A DNA stretch of 64,000 nt from Nageia nagi (GCA_050084985.1 JBITNC010000001.1:214334001-214398000), one strand, 5' to 3'. Shown: positions 23,270-35,119, counted from the first letter of the stretch. Numbers and translations are program-made. Notes: a model not told the origin generated them from the letters alone.

Positions 23270-23940
23270 TTAGTTTGTATGATCTCATCTCTACATCTTT
23301 ATATGATTTATTCAAAAATGAAACAAGCCCTACCAATATATCTACTACCATATTTTTAGAAAAATTTACATTCATTATAGAATGTGATGCAATCTCATTT
23401 TATAGATCTAAAAATATTATTAAAGAACTCCTTGATAAATGTTTAGCTTTATATATCACACCCATGATAGAGGGATGAGAGAGAAAATAAATGTTGGTAG
23501 ATAATGGATCAGTTGTTAATGCATGTTATCATAAATTTGTTATATAACTTCAATAAAAAAGTGTAGAGATACCTCCATTAGAATAAGCTACATTTAAAAT
23601 TAGGGTATATGATAGTTCATCCAAAAAACCAATTGGCATAGCTACAATTTTGGTTACAATAAGAGTTAATTGAAACTTAGTTTTAGGTTGTAGATTCAAA
23701 ATTATCATGTAACTGATTATTAGAAAGATTATGGCTTCATGATATGGATGTAGGACCATCTATGATGCATGGGAAATTAAAATTTGAATACCATGATGAG
23801 GTACATATGGTAATTAGTGATCTAGATCCATATGCCTTATGTAATACATTAAACTTTGAAGATTTCACAACGACTTTTTCTAGATATTAGATTGTACCTT
23901 TGGAAATAGGTAAACCAATGGAAAATGTAAAAAAATAGCC
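23270..23940 (+). pseudogene. Element C aspartic protease
   Basis: MLVDNGSVVNACYHKF at about 23490-23540 is the retropepsin active-site block; usual members have VDxGSSVNI. KIRVYDSSSKKPIG (about 23600-23640) and MMHGKLKFEYHDEVHMVISD (about 23762-23820) are downstream blocks of Tat-type protease. The open stretch 23275-23478 just before it is the gag-protease linker. Frameshifts and TAG stops are present. Confidence 0.78.
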
Positions 23941-24429
23941 TCATATCATATAAATGGGTATGAGAAAGTATATAATTGAAAACCTTGATTTGTTTACATT
24001 TATAAAATATTTGGGATGATCAAAAACTCTCAATTTTGAGGACCATCATTGACATGCTATACTACCTAAAGGCCACCAATGGTGTGAAAATAGTGGAGAT
24101 GATGGAGAATCTTACTTTGTAGTAATGATATCACACAATATAAAGATGTAAATGAAGGATCACATGAAAAATGTAATAGGTAAAACCTTTCCATTTTCTT
24201 TTATTCATAAGTACATGATAGAAATTACAAATATAAAGGAGGGGTTTACATAATTTAAAATATGGTATGTCTTCTTTTCTCACTTATTTAAGAGCTCAAA
24301 AAAATAAGGATGGATTGGGTAGTGATCATAATATATAATAAATAATGTGATCTATCAAGTTTATAAAATAATGCAATTTTATTAAACTTTGTAATGATAT
24401 TAATAAATATTTATGGTTTGATGATACTA

Positions 24430-24446
24430 TACCACCTGAGTTTGAT
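24430..24446. repeat. Left target-site duplication of the LINE-like insertion
   Basis: TACCACCTGAGTTTGAT, repeated at 26617-26633 with one C-to-T difference. Confidence 0.8.
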
Positions 24447-24827
24447 CCTTTTTTATAATAAGGGTAAATTATATTATCAAAAGAAGTGAGAGGTTTTGTT
24501 TAGACCCCAAAAAAATTGGTCACAAAATGGTTTCAAAAAGTAATAAATCTCTACCTAGCTATACCTTATGATAGCTAATAAAATTTGCAAAAAATAATAT
24601 TAACAAAATAAGTTTAAATACTACCCAATTATAACCTATTGGTAGTCTTAATGCAACCTACTATACAAATTATATTAATAGAAAATCATCAAACTATAGT
24701 CAAAATACATCTGAATCACTATTGAGATACAATCCAAATACCTCTTTATTGCTAAAATATTCTAATCAAAAAATCCTTTTTTAAGCCCAAAAGTAGGATG
24801 AGATTTATTTACTTGATGTTGAGTTAA

Positions 24828-25870
24828 TTATTTTCCATTCACTATATCTTGTTCAATGAGTTTCTCTCTAGTCTCTCCTTGGGATGGTCTCCCTACATGT
24901 TTTTGTTCAACATTTTCTATTTTTATAGATTTTAGTATATTTCTTGATGGGAATCCATCTTGACCTTCTTCTTGTTGTGTTATTGTTGCTTGACTATCTA
25001 TATTCCTCACTTTTTTTTATCACCCTTCTTATTATTTCTCCATATTCCCTTTCCATAACTTCTATATGTGTTATCTCATCTTCTAAAAAATTTATATTAT
25101 AATTCATTTTTTTCTATCTATTTCTTTTAAAATCAATAGCATTACATAGGGGTTTGTTGTGGTTTATTTCTTCCATTTGATTTCTTTTGAAGATGATTAT
25201 TTTTTTGATGTGGTTCATTTTGTTTACATTTTAGATTTATTCTTATGATTTTTCCTAATTTTTATTTTTAAAATAATTTCCACCAATGCTATTTCTATTT
25301 AGCTTGAGACTTCTTTTCAAATATTTTATTTTTTCTCCTTTCTTCATCCCTCCTCTTCTTTTCTAAGAAATCCTTTACATAGTTCTCATAAATCTTACAA
25401 ATTTTGTATTGTACTAGAAGATTTTCATATAAAATTGGTTGCATCTATTATCTTACATCGTTTATTTTAATTTTATCTCCTTGATCATAGTTTTGTAAAT
25501 ATATAAGTTAAACATAAATATTGCATCTATAAACTTAAGTTTTAATCTTGTTTATCACTCAATTGTGATAAGGGATCTAATTAATTTTACAATTTTGGAT
25601 ATTAGACATAGGTGCTAATAATATGGGTGAAATAAATTAATGAGACCCATGTTATAATGAGTTTTAAGTTTTCACTTTCAAGGGAGAAAGTTTTCTCCCA
25701 TCTCTTGATGACTAATCCTTTCTTCTCAAGAAACCATAGACCTATCTCTATCACTTTTTGTAAGTCTTCATCAAACTAAAATTTGAATAATATAAATTGA
25801 TCAAGGCTCATTTTAAGATGTCCTCCATGAAAATACCTTAAAAAATATTTAGTGAATTTGGATTAAAAAC
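24828..25870 (-). pseudogene. LINE ORF1-like protein with DUF4283-like domain
   Basis: Minus-strand translation at about 25790-25680 gives FDEDLQKVIEIG, then LWFLEKKGLVIKRWEKTF, which fits the DUF4283 pattern (...FxxExDxxxVLxxGPWxFxxxxLxLxxWxPxF). Later readable pieces (CNQFYMKIFQYNTKF-like near 25440-25400, with TAG/TAA stops) match the end of that domain. The C-terminal part (25010-24828) is open and contains KHVGRPSQGETREKLIEQD, a basic GRP segment common after the zinc knuckle in plant ORF1. The normal role is RNA binding in the LINE particle. Several frameshifts. Assignment rests on motif pattern only. Confidence 0.65.
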
Positions 25871-26616
25871 ATTTTGAAAATATCAATGATTTTTAGAAAT
25901 TTAAAAAAAATAATGGTTATTTTTAGAATTTATTTTAAAATATTAGTGACTCAACTCAAAAATTAAAATAAATTAGAAAATTTTAATGAATTAAGTCTTT
26001 TTAAATATCTCAAAAATAGCCATTTCTAATGTTGAATATCCTTAAAATTTTCTTATTAATGAATATTCATGGCTAAAATGAATCCTAAGAAATTCTCTTG
26101 GGAGAGAAACTAGGGATACCCATCCTTTTGTACTCCATCTTACTTTCATCCAACTTTAAATAATATCTAAAGGGGGTTGTACCCCCCCAACCCATAAGGG
26201 ATAATTTTGGCCCCTCCTCTTCCTTCTTTGTTATACTTTATAGAATCAAAAAACTAACCTCATAATTAGAGAATTCAAGCTCTAGTACCATCCTAAGTGC
26301 CTCCTCCTCCTATATCAACACACTTTTCCATTCCTTAGGGATTTATTTTAGGTTGTAATCTTGATTTATTCATCACATTTTGAATATATTTTGGCTACAT
26401 TTCAATAATGTTATAGCTTTCTTGAGTTTTAATTTGATTAATATTAGCATATCATGCTTTTAAAATATTTTTTTTACACTTATGCTACTTCATGCTCATC
26501 CTTTTGTTATGTTGTTCTCATACTTTTATTACATTTTTCTCATGAGGAGTTCATTTATGGAAAAAGGTTTCATGCATATTGCATAGTTTATACTACTCAT
26601 TACCTTTTATGTTAGC
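25871..26616 (-). other. Leader of the LINE-like insertion
   Basis: Non-coding or strongly decayed. It holds a GC-rich inverted repeat GGGGGTTGTACCCCC near 26164-26180, unusual in this AT-rich window, and GGAGGAGG purine runs on the minus strand near 26300-26315. No frame is convincing. Confidence 0.5.
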
Positions 26617-26633
26617 TACCACTTGAGTTTGAT
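26617..26633. repeat. Right target-site duplication of the LINE-like insertion
   Basis: TACCACTTGAGTTTGAT, the partner of 24430-24446. Confidence 0.8.
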
Positions 26634-26879
26634 AACTTAAATATTGATGATGATATTTTAGAATACTTGGAACCACATTTAGAATTTTTGAAGTCCAATG
26701 AAAAATGAAAAATATGTTACATTCTTAATGAGTATACATATTTTGGATAAGAATGAATTTTAATGAAGTATTGTAGGTTGAGAAATGAGATAATTATATA
26801 GGATATATTCAAGGATTAGAAGAGCTACCTTCATTATTATAGAAAAAATATGAATTAATCTTTCTATCTAAAGAGCTAG

Positions 26880-27930
26880 TAGATGTTAATATTGGGACAA
26901 GTTATGAGAAAAGGTTAGTCAAATTTGGCGTAGCCCTTCCAACACCTCAATAACAAAGGTACAAAATAAATTTATTAAAAATCAAAAGAATTTTATTTGG
27001 TATTATGCTAATATGCTTGGTTTAAATCCCTCTTTGTATGCATAATCTACCACTAAAACATGGAGCTAAACTAATTAAATAAAAACCAAGAAAGATGCAT
27101 CCCTCCAAATTATTATTAGTCAAGAAAGAAATAGAAAAGTATTTGAATGCTAGATTCATTAAACCAAATGACTATTTAGAAGGGATAGATAGCATTATTC
27201 TTGTTACAAAACCCATGGGAGATAAAGGTTTGTACTAATTTTTATGATATTAATAATGCTTATCTAAAAGATGATTTTCCATTGTCTAATATTGATATGA
27301 TTATGGATAGTATTGCTAATCATAATACATTATCTTTTATGGATGGATTTTTGAGATATAATCAAATATTAATCAATCTAACTAATTAGAATAAGATTGA
27401 TTTTATCACACCATAGGGAAATTTTTGTTATAAGGTTATGCCTTTTATATTAGAAAATAAAAGTGCCACCCACCAAAGGGCTATGATATCAATGTTCCAT
27501 GAGCACATTCATAAATCAATATAGGTTTATGTAAATGATATTTTGGTAAAATAAAAGCAAGGCCAAGATCATTTGAAGCACCTTGAATAGGTATTTAAAA
27601 TTCTAAAAAGTTACAAACTTAGAATAAAACCTCAAAAGTGTGCTTTTGGTGTTACTTTATAAAACTTTCTTGGATACATGGTCTCAAAAGGTGGTATTGA
27701 GATGGATCCTAATATAGTAAAATCCATAGTAAATATGTCAACTCTAAAGAAGATCAAGCAACTAAGGAATCATCTAAGAAAGCTAAATTTAGTAAGAATA
27801 TTCATCTCCCAACTCAGAGATAAATGTAGGCTATTTACTCAATTATTAAAAAATGATGTCAAGTTTGTATGGGATGAAAAATATCAAAAAGCATTTGAGG
27901 ATATAAAATAATATTTGTTAAATCCTTTTA
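26880..27930 (+). pseudogene. Element C reverse transcriptase
   Basis: Blocks in order: GVALPTPQ (about 26930), KPRKMHPSKLLLVKKEIEKY at 27088-27148, NARFIKPNDYLEGIDSIILV, DDFPLSNIDMIMDS (about 27270), LSFMDGFLRYNQILI, then the active-site region VYVNDILVK at 27525-27550, and from 27678 the thumb/linker MVSKGGIEMDPNIVKSIV with QKAFEDIK at the end. The first catalytic aspartate of the YxDD box reads Asn (AAT at 27534-27536), a G-to-A loss. Frame changes occur near 27220 and 27400. The enzyme is inactive. Confidence 0.9.
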
Positions 27931-27989
27931 TCTTAGTGCTTATAGATTTTTAAAAGCTAACATATCTTTATATAACAACCATTTTGTAT

Positions 27990-28300
27990 GCCTTGGGGCA
28001 ATGTTGTATCAAAAAGATGATGAGAATAAAGAAAGGGAAATATATTATCTTAACAAAAATTTTATTGATTATGAAAAAAGATACACATCCATGGAAAAGC
28101 TTTTCTCTAGTATTATTTTTGCTATAAAAAAATTATAACATTATCTTTTATATTGCACTACATATGTTTTTAGTCTAGTTAACCCACTAAAATATCTTAT
28201 AGCAAAATAGAATTTATCAAGAAGGGAAGCTAAGTGGTTGATGTTATTGTAAGAATTTAATATCAATATGGTAAAGAAAAAATCCATGGAGGGGTAGGAA
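27990..28300 (+). pseudogene. Element C Ty3-type RNase H
   Basis: After the RT linker, translation gives LGAMLYQKDDENKEREIYYL near 27993-28050, then KRYTSMEKLFSSIIFAIKK near 28077-28130 and NPLKYL near 28180. These match the RNase H conserved blocks (LGA.L.Q.D..G.E..IYY.S; Y...EK..LA..FA..KLRHY). It would degrade RNA in the RNA-DNA hybrid. Frame breaks and TAG stops. Confidence 0.8.
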
Positions 28301-28479
28301 ATTATATACTTGATAGTATAATTCTCTTTGAATGATGGTATGTAATGCATGAAGAGTTCCCATATGAGTATGATGAGGACTCACATAACCAATAGTGGGA
28401 AACACTAATTGAATGATATGATAGTGAAGAAATAAAAACCTCATATGATTTCATGTGCTATATGGAAGATGAACCAACA

Positions 28480-28900
28480 ACATGAAATCTATATTTTGAT
28501 AGATCAAATTGTTCTTACAAAGAAGAGATAGGTATTATTTTAGTGTCATCTACTAATTACGTAATTCCTATGGTTTATAAACTTGAATTTGAGTGCAGTA
28601 ATAACATGGAAAAGTATGAATATATGATTTAAGAATTAAAAGCAACAATAACTTTAAATATAAAAGATTTGGAAATATATGATGATTCATTGCTTATGGT
28701 AAATCAATTTAATGATACAAACAATACAAAGTATGAGAAGTTAAAATAATATAATATAGTAGTTTTTAAATTACTTAATGAGTTTAGAAGGTACAATATT
28801 TAGAATATTCCAAGGATTAATAATATATATATATATATATATATAGATGCAATGGTAAATGTTGCTTCATTGGCACCAATTGAGATAGAATATGAAAAAA
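28480..28900 (+). pseudogene. Element C second, archaeal-type RNase H
   Basis: LYFDRSNCSYKEEIGIILVS near 28490-28545 holds the first catalytic Asp. NNMEKYEYMI then ELKATITL near 28602-28650 carries the catalytic Glu, and EIYDDSLLMVNQF near 28674-28710 the next Asp. This is the additional aRNase H of the Tat lineage, placed between the usual RNase H and integrase. The key acidic residues are still visible, although TAG stops interrupt. A TA microsatellite lies just after it. Confidence 0.85.
28822..28845. repeat. TA microsatellite
   Basis: Uninterrupted AT/TA dinucleotide run of about 24 bp in the linker between the second RNase H and integrase of element C. Confidence 0.9.
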
Positions 28901-30290
28901 ACATTTTCAAGATTACAAAGCTTGGTACATCTTCTTATGTTGATCACATAGAGAAAGTATATATATTCCACCTTAATCTAGAAAATGATTCTAAATAATG
29001 GTATATAGATATTTACAATTATTTGAAAGATCAAATAACTTTTTCAAGTTATGATAGAAATAAAAGAGTTAGATTAAAGAGGATAACTATCAAGTATGTG
29101 ATTATTCATGGAGTTTTATATAAAAGGTCATTTTATGGTGCTCTTTTAATATGTCTAATGCAATATAAAACAACAACAACATTAAACAAGCACATGATGG
29201 ATTATATGGAGGATATTTTCATGCAAAAGAATTGTACACTAAGCTTTTACAAATTGGTTACTATTGGCCTCGAATGGAAGAGGATTGCAAGAATAATATT
29301 AAGACCTATTTAAAGTATTAAAAGCATGTAAATTTGGAGAAAAAACCCACTTATAATTTGAATTCTATAATGTCACCATGGTCATTTGCAACATGGGATA
29401 TAGATTTGATCAAGCTTATAAATCCCCATTTAAGGGAAGGTCATAAATTTACTATCACAACTACAAATTGTACCATAAAATGAATTGAGGAAATTCCAAT
29501 AAAATTAGTCACACATAATAAGATCATTGCATTTTTGATAGATAACATCATAACCAGATTTGGAGTACCATAATATATGATTATGAATAATAGGTCAAAT
29601 TTTAAAGATAAAGACATGAAAGTCTTTTGTAAAAAGTTTTATATTGTTTAAATATTTTATTCAATTTATTATACTCAAGGGAATTATCAAGCAAAAGCAT
29701 CAAATAAAATCATTAAGAGCATTTTATCAAAGACTTAGGGTAAATACAAGGAAGATTAGCATGAATAGTTACCTTATGCTTTTTGGACATACAAAATAAG
29801 TATTAGAATAGCCATAGATGTAATGCCATTTTCATTAATCTATGGAGATGAAGCTATAATACCATTAGAGCTATAATTACCATCATTAATAATCTCACTA
29901 CAAGGATACATATTAGATGATGAGGAAAAAAAGGATATATTACAATAGTTGGAATCACTAGATGAAAATAAAATAAAGGAAATTTAACATCAAAAGGATT
30001 ACCATGCAAAGTTGAAGATGAAATTTTGGAAAGAATATCAATCCAAAAGGAATTCAAAGTGAGAGAGTTAGTGTTTAAAGAAAATATTAATAAAATATCT
30101 ACAAATGTTGAAGCTAAAGGAAAGTTTGAGCCTAATTGGGTAGATCCTTTTGTTGTCATTGAAGCAACAAGATCAAGAGCTTACAAGTTATCATCCATGA
30201 ATGAAAAGAAGAACCCAAAACCTTTAATTCCATACACCTTAAATGCTTACTTACATAATATAGTGGCTCCATACATTGCAAAATAATGAA
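28900..30290 (+). pseudogene. Element C integrase
   Basis: N-terminal part: IIHGVLYKRSFYGALLICL near 29100-29160, typical just before the HHCC zinc finger, whose residues are largely lost. Core: DLINPHLREGHKF-like residues near 29400-29450, FLIDNIITRFGVP near 29535-29570, KASNKIIKSILSKT near 29696-29735, LPYAFWTYKISIRIA near 29770-29810, and FSLIYGDEAIIPLEL near 29830-29870. C-terminal part: 30026-30286 with ANWVDPFVV-type EPNWVDPFVVIEATRSRAYK. One of the DDE acidic residues reads Asn (MNNRSNF where TDNGSNF is usual). Several frameshifts. Confidence 0.87.
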
Positions 30291-30479
30291 TATTTCATAT
30301 AAGGTATATGTATTTTATTTTATACTTTCATTTCTATAATTACTTTCATGTTTGTAACATAGTTAGAAGCATACATTATTGTAGGCATGCCACCACCTAC
30401 ATAAAAAAATATGAAAAAATTAAAAACAACAAAAATAAATACAATATAATATCTACATACCATGGAAATATAAATGCTA

Positions 30480-30815
30480 GGTCATTGATTACCATCAATA
30501 TAGCTAGGGAGAGTTCACTCTCTTAAAAGTTAAACTAATGATGTAGCTATGAGCAAGATGTTGATATTGATTCATCCTTAATGGATGATGCAACTTGTTA
30601 TGTATCCACATGATTTTTTATTTAAACCATACAAATCATAATGTCTTAGGGTCATAGACATAAAATATATGACCATTGATGGCCACTTATATAGCTAATG
30701 AGAGTTCACTCACTTAAAAAGATAAATCAATGATGCAACCATAAGTAGATTGCTAACATTGACTCATCATAAATGAATGATGCAACTCATTATGTATCTA
30801 AAATATTTTCATGCA
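30480..30815. repeat. 190-bp tandem repeat in the 3' untranslated region of element C
   Basis: Two copies offset by about 190 bp, starting CATTGATTACC (30484) and CATTGATGGCC (30674). Both share GAGAGTTCACTC, AATGATG and GATGCAACT blocks and end TTATGTATC. Tandem repeats between integrase and the 3' LTR are common in Tat/Ogre elements. Confidence 0.85.
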
Positions 30816-31255
30816 AGGTATATATAACACTCTTTATGGTTATCAACATCAAAAGAAGACCATAAAATAAATCAAGCTTCATGTAGTTAATGACATGATA
30901 TACTATTAACACATAGTCAGTGGCATAGATAATAGATAATTGGGAGCTAAGATCAAAGGATCAATTTTGTTTCAAGGCATAGAAATGAAATAATCAAATT
31001 TTTGAGTATTAAAAATGAAGGGATGGCCAAATCCATGGTTGAATAGTGTAAGGGCAAAAAAGGATATAGTTATTTATATTTTTTCTTGGTTGGACCACTC
31101 AAGGAGCTTTCTTAGGGAAACCAAGCCAAAAGAGTGTACCAAAGGATCCTCCTCCTCCTCATCATCATCAAACAATAATGATGAATGGATAATTAAAAAA
31201 TTTTATTATATACTTCTTATTTGGATATGTAATATTATTTATTCAATCACACCTT
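30816..31255 (+). other. 3' untranslated region of element C
   Basis: Spacer between the tandem repeat and the polypurine tract. The open frame at 31015-31257 contains a serine run from TCCTCC repeats and has no recognisable domain. Confidence 0.5.
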
Positions 31256-31270
31256 GAAAGAAGGAAAAAA
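31256..31270 (+). other. Polypurine tract of element C
   Basis: GAAAGAAGGAAAAAA directly before the 3' LTR. Confidence 0.8.
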
Positions 31271-31895
31271 TATAGATGCCTAGAAATGAATTGTTACTTA
31301 TTAAATAATTCATTTTAAATAATCAAGGAATGTATATCGTAAAAAAGATTAAAAATATACCTAGGGTAATGTAATAAATGTAATGAATCATTATGTAATG
31401 TAAGAGGTATAAAATATCAAAAGAGATATTGCAAATAATGTAAAAGGGGCAATAATCCTAAGAATAAAAGAGGATCAAAATATTTCTATAAAAGAATATC
31501 AAAAGCAACATAAAAGAGAATTAAGAGATATCAAAATAGAAATACCAAAACATATTATATCCTAATAGCTAAAAACCAATGGTATTTTGTAACACCATAG
31601 ATTCATAGATATATTATACCCTTCATTTAACTTTTGCATATTTCAATTTCTATATTTGGATCTACATCTTTAATGTACCTAACGATATGCTCCTAGGCTA
31701 TTAGGGATGTACATTTCTTATAGTTTATCATTATGATTGATGTATGATATTTATTATTTAATTTGGATGCAAATTTGATTAAGGTACATTATTTATCATA
31801 TTTGTTTAATGCCATATTTATAGTATATGCTTTGATAATATATTGTAGACAAATAGTGCATCGATTAATCATTTATGTATTATTTTTAGTCTACA
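31271..31895 (+). repeat. 3' LTR of element C
   Basis: 625 bp, starting TATAGATGCC (decayed TGTAGATACC) and ending TAGTCTACA. It aligns with 21272-21887. TATA-like CTATAAAA at 31486-31493. Confidence 0.95.
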
Positions 31896-33022
31896 CCTAA
31901 GCTCCAATCATCATTGAAATTAATGATGAAGTTGATGATACTCTAGAGCCAATTGGGTAGAAAACCAAGTTTACAAATAATACACTAGTTGAGGAGCCTA
32001 AACAAGATGGGAATAGTAAAATTATTCCATATCTAGAATGCTTACAAGATGAAGTTCATAGGGTGGAATTTGAGCTGCTAACATACATAAAGAAATTCAA
32101 CATTTCTATTCTAATTTTTCAATACATAAAGGAGGTTATTTATCTCAATAAGATATAAAAGAGATATGTATTTAGAAATGAGGGAGAAAGAAGAAATTAT
32201 TTTCTACAACAATCTAAGTGGAAGGTAAACTAGTTGATCTATTTTAGGAAAGTTAGTAAACCTAAAATATAGTGATCCAGGTAGTCTAATTCTATTTTTC
32301 TTTATAGGAATCACCAAGATTCAAAATGTATTATTTGATATGGGAGTTGATATAAATATAATGACTTTAGATTTATGTAGGTAGCTAGTATTAGATAACA
32401 TGCATCCCATTTTAACTATTTTCTAACTATCAAACCACTTAGTTTCTACTCCATAAGGAATGATAGAAGATATATAGATTATAGTGGATTCATTGAATTA
32501 TTTTATGGATTTACTAATCTTGAAAAAAAAAGCACAAAAAATGGTTGTCCTTTTATTTTGGGTAAACCATGGCTTGCTACTATTGCTACATTTATTAATT
32601 ATCAAATAAGTGATATGACCATACCAAATAGGCATAATTCAAAGGTAGTTTCTTTATATCCACATGCTCAATTTTCTTTAGAATGCAAGGGTTAGTTATA
32701 GATAGATAAATTAGAAGAGAATGAGCCTAAAATATTTTTTGAACTAGACACTATTACCATTAAAGAATATATTAAAGATCTAGAAGAGAAATTTGTACTA
32801 ATGAAGGGTATATAGGAAGATGGAAGTGAAGAAGATGAGGAAATACAAAGAATAAAACTTAGGGAATGTTCAAGTATAAATTTACAAGATGTTTTATTCA
32901 ATGTACCATTAGATAAATGGTCTCAATTCTTATCCCTATTCAAGTTTTCTTTAACTCATATAGTTCTAAAGAGTGAAGAATTTAGAGAAAGGATTAAAGT
33001 ATATCACTCCCTATTTCCACAT
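31896..33022 (+). pseudogene. Element E aspartic protease region
   Basis: Continuation of E after element C. NVLFDMGVDINIMTLDLCR at about 32325-32380 corresponds to the Athila protease active site (usually CDLGASVSLMPLSLCRKL); the catalytic Asp is kept and the next residues have drifted. GKPWLATIATFI near 32562-32598 followed by ISDMTI corresponds to GRPFLATARALID. Acidic gag-pol linker follows (EENEPKIFFELDTITIKEY near 32716). The frame is cut at 33022 by element D and RT resumes at 42103. Confidence 0.82.
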
Positions 33023-35102
33023 TGTTGAGTACAATCTAGGGGTGTTGTCATTATTATCAACATTATTATATCATTATTCATATAGTTCCCATGGTTGCAT
33101 GTGTCAAAGTAATGACATTGATAATATTTGTAAAGTTGTCGAATGTAAAAACAAAGGGACCAAAAGTTGTCATGAGGTACCAAAAGCTGTTAACGGGGAC
33201 AAAATATAAATGGAAGGTGATAGATGATCAAATATGGTTTGGATTAGTTGTTAGGGTGATAATAAAGTTATGTGAAAAATTGGAATGGTCAGATTCCATG
33301 TCAATTCAATTACATGCACTTTTATGGATTTTGGAGCAATCAAAAATTTAGGTGAAAATGGATTCATGCAAATCAAATTGCAAGAAAATAATGATGAGTC
33401 AGTGGCTAAAATTTAAATAATATATACTAATATATATAATAATAAAATGTGGCATAAATTTTGGATCAAGGAGGTGATTGATGTAAAAATGGTGTAAGAT
33501 GCAAAATGCAACTTCGTAACTTTTTGCTGTTCTAAGTATGATTTTTCTCAAGTTATGGAAATAGTTGGATGGTTGTTTTGAGCTCTTAAAGTCTTTAAAT
33601 TTGGAATTTCAAATTTTTTATATGTATAACTTGGTGATATGAGAGACTTTATCCTTTTGAAATTTTCTTAGAAATTCCTTAAAGTATAAGAAACATAAAT
33701 GTGCACAAAACTAAACATGTGAAGTGTTTCACAAAATGCTTGTGAAATCTTCATCAGAGGCCACTTTGTGAGAACTATTGTGCATAATATATGAAATTTT
33801 AGACATTAAAATTTGGAAAAAATATATTTTTTTATATGAAGAATACATGGTGCAAATTTCATTTTAAATTGTACACCTAGTAAGAAGTTATGGCTCATCA
33901 AAAAATGCCTCCAAAGCTCTTTTTCCTATTTTCCCAACTTTGGCATATGAATTATTTTATGAAATGCCTTTGGAGTTTGTATGAGAAAATTTAATTAATT
34001 CTTACACTACATGGGTTTGCAATGTGTTTAAAAAAATGTCCAAATGGATTTTAGTGAAAAGTAAAAAAGAATATTGGGTATTGTTTGGTGAAATGCTCCT
34101 TGTTTTATTTTATGATGTGGTATATTAAATCAAATATTACACATAAATGAAAAATATATGGAATGTATAATAGAGAAATATAAAAAAATTAATTAATTAA
34201 TTATTTCCAAGGAATTTTTAGATAACCCATGAGTTATTTGAAGAGAAAAATAGAAGATATATTACCTAAAAAAATAAAAGAAGCATGAGCTATGTAATTT
34301 ATATTTTTGGAAGTGTAACAAGGAAATGAATAGATGATACATTCTTGGAGTGCCTAGAAAAAGAAGATGTTTTAGATTGAAGAAGTAACTAATCTATTAT
34401 CTTGATATTTAGAATCATGTCAATGCTTGAAAGGTTCTTTAATATGCATAGTTTGGTAGTCAGTTTGCATGTGTGCATGGTATTGGATCTTATCTTCATG
34501 GAGCAACATATGCAATGAGTTAAGAGCATGTTATTAGTAATGAAATTTAGTTTTTATTTATGAAAAGGAAACTATTAATATTTTAGGTGTTATAGATCCA
34601 TTATTTTTGAATAAGTGTGAGAAGTGTGTGTGGATTATTAATGAGATGAAGTGAGAAAATACAAGAGTGAGTAGAGGTAGTATTTTGAGCTAGATCATTT
34701 AGGATCATTTGTGAACTATAATCAATCCTTTATCATTTTTGTTTGAGTTCATCAAGTGGGTTCTTGACAAGAGGACTTAGTGCTCTTTATAGTTGGTGTT
34801 ATAGAATAATAGGGTATTCATGCTATAGAATGATATGGTAGTTGATGCCATTCCTTGTAGTGGGTGCTACAAAATATTGTAACATATTTATGATTGGATT
34901 TGGATTGAAGTATAAGTAGTCATTTTTTAGAGATGTAGCTAAATTGGTAAACCTCATTACATATTATTTTGTATGTTATTTTTTATTTGCTTACTCATTT
35001 GATTTCAAATTTACATCATCTTAATTTTAAAAGGAAAAAATTTGTATTTAGTTTTTAGATACATTGGTTCACCCCCTTCTCAATGTCACATGAAGTTTAA
35101 AA
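33023..35102 (+). repeat. 5' LTR of element D
   Basis: About 2080 bp, from TGTTGAGTA to a decayed ...TTTAAAA, where the 3' LTR has TTCAACA. It aligns throughout with 40108-42102. Small open frames in it (for example 33091-33351) have no coding signature. Copia LTRs are more often a few hundred bp, so this is long, as in SIRE/Maximus-type elements. Confidence 0.92.
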
Positions 35103-35104
35103 AT

Positions 35105-35119
35105 TGGTATTAGAGTAGG
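35105..35119 (+). other. Initiator-Met primer binding site of element D
   Basis: TGGTATTAGAGTAGG. The standard begins TGGTATCAGAGC; the two changes within it are C-to-T. Confidence 0.92.

Larger units (their letters stand above)
24447..26616 (-). mobile_element. LINE-like retrotransposon insertion with ORF1 only
   Basis: A 2.17-kb block interrupts element C between protease and RT and is flanked by a 17-bp direct repeat, the size expected for LINE target duplications. On the plus strand it begins CCTTTTTTA, consistent with the poly(A) end of a minus-strand element. The minus strand carries a DUF4283-like ORF1 (about 25860-24828) preceded by about 750 bp of leader. No endonuclease or reverse transcriptase was found. 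The element C frame resumes after the second repeat (LEFDNLNIDDDILEYLEPHL). Confidence 0.75.
21272..31895 (+). mobile_element. Element C: Tat-lineage Ty3/Gypsy retrotransposon with two RNase H domains
   Basis: Full-length but dead. 5' LTR 21272-21887, gag (about 22160-23160), protease (about 23270-23940), LINE-like insertion (24447-26616), RT (about 26880-27930), RNase H (about 27990-28300), a second archaeal-type RNase H (about 28480-28760), integrase (about 29160-30280), 3' untranslated tandem repeats, polypurine tract, 3' LTR 31271-31895. Target duplications are CCTAG and CCTAA. It sits between gag and protease of E. The dual RNase H marks the Tat/Ogre branch. Confidence 0.92.

Noticed and set aside
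31015-31257. ORF with a serine run
   Set aside because: Comes from a TCC microsatellite in the 3' untranslated region of element C.
33091-33351. Overlapping ORFs in the 5' LTR of element D, and 40142-40387 in the 3' LTR
   Set aside because: LTR sequence with no protein motif; the frame is not kept between the two LTR copies.
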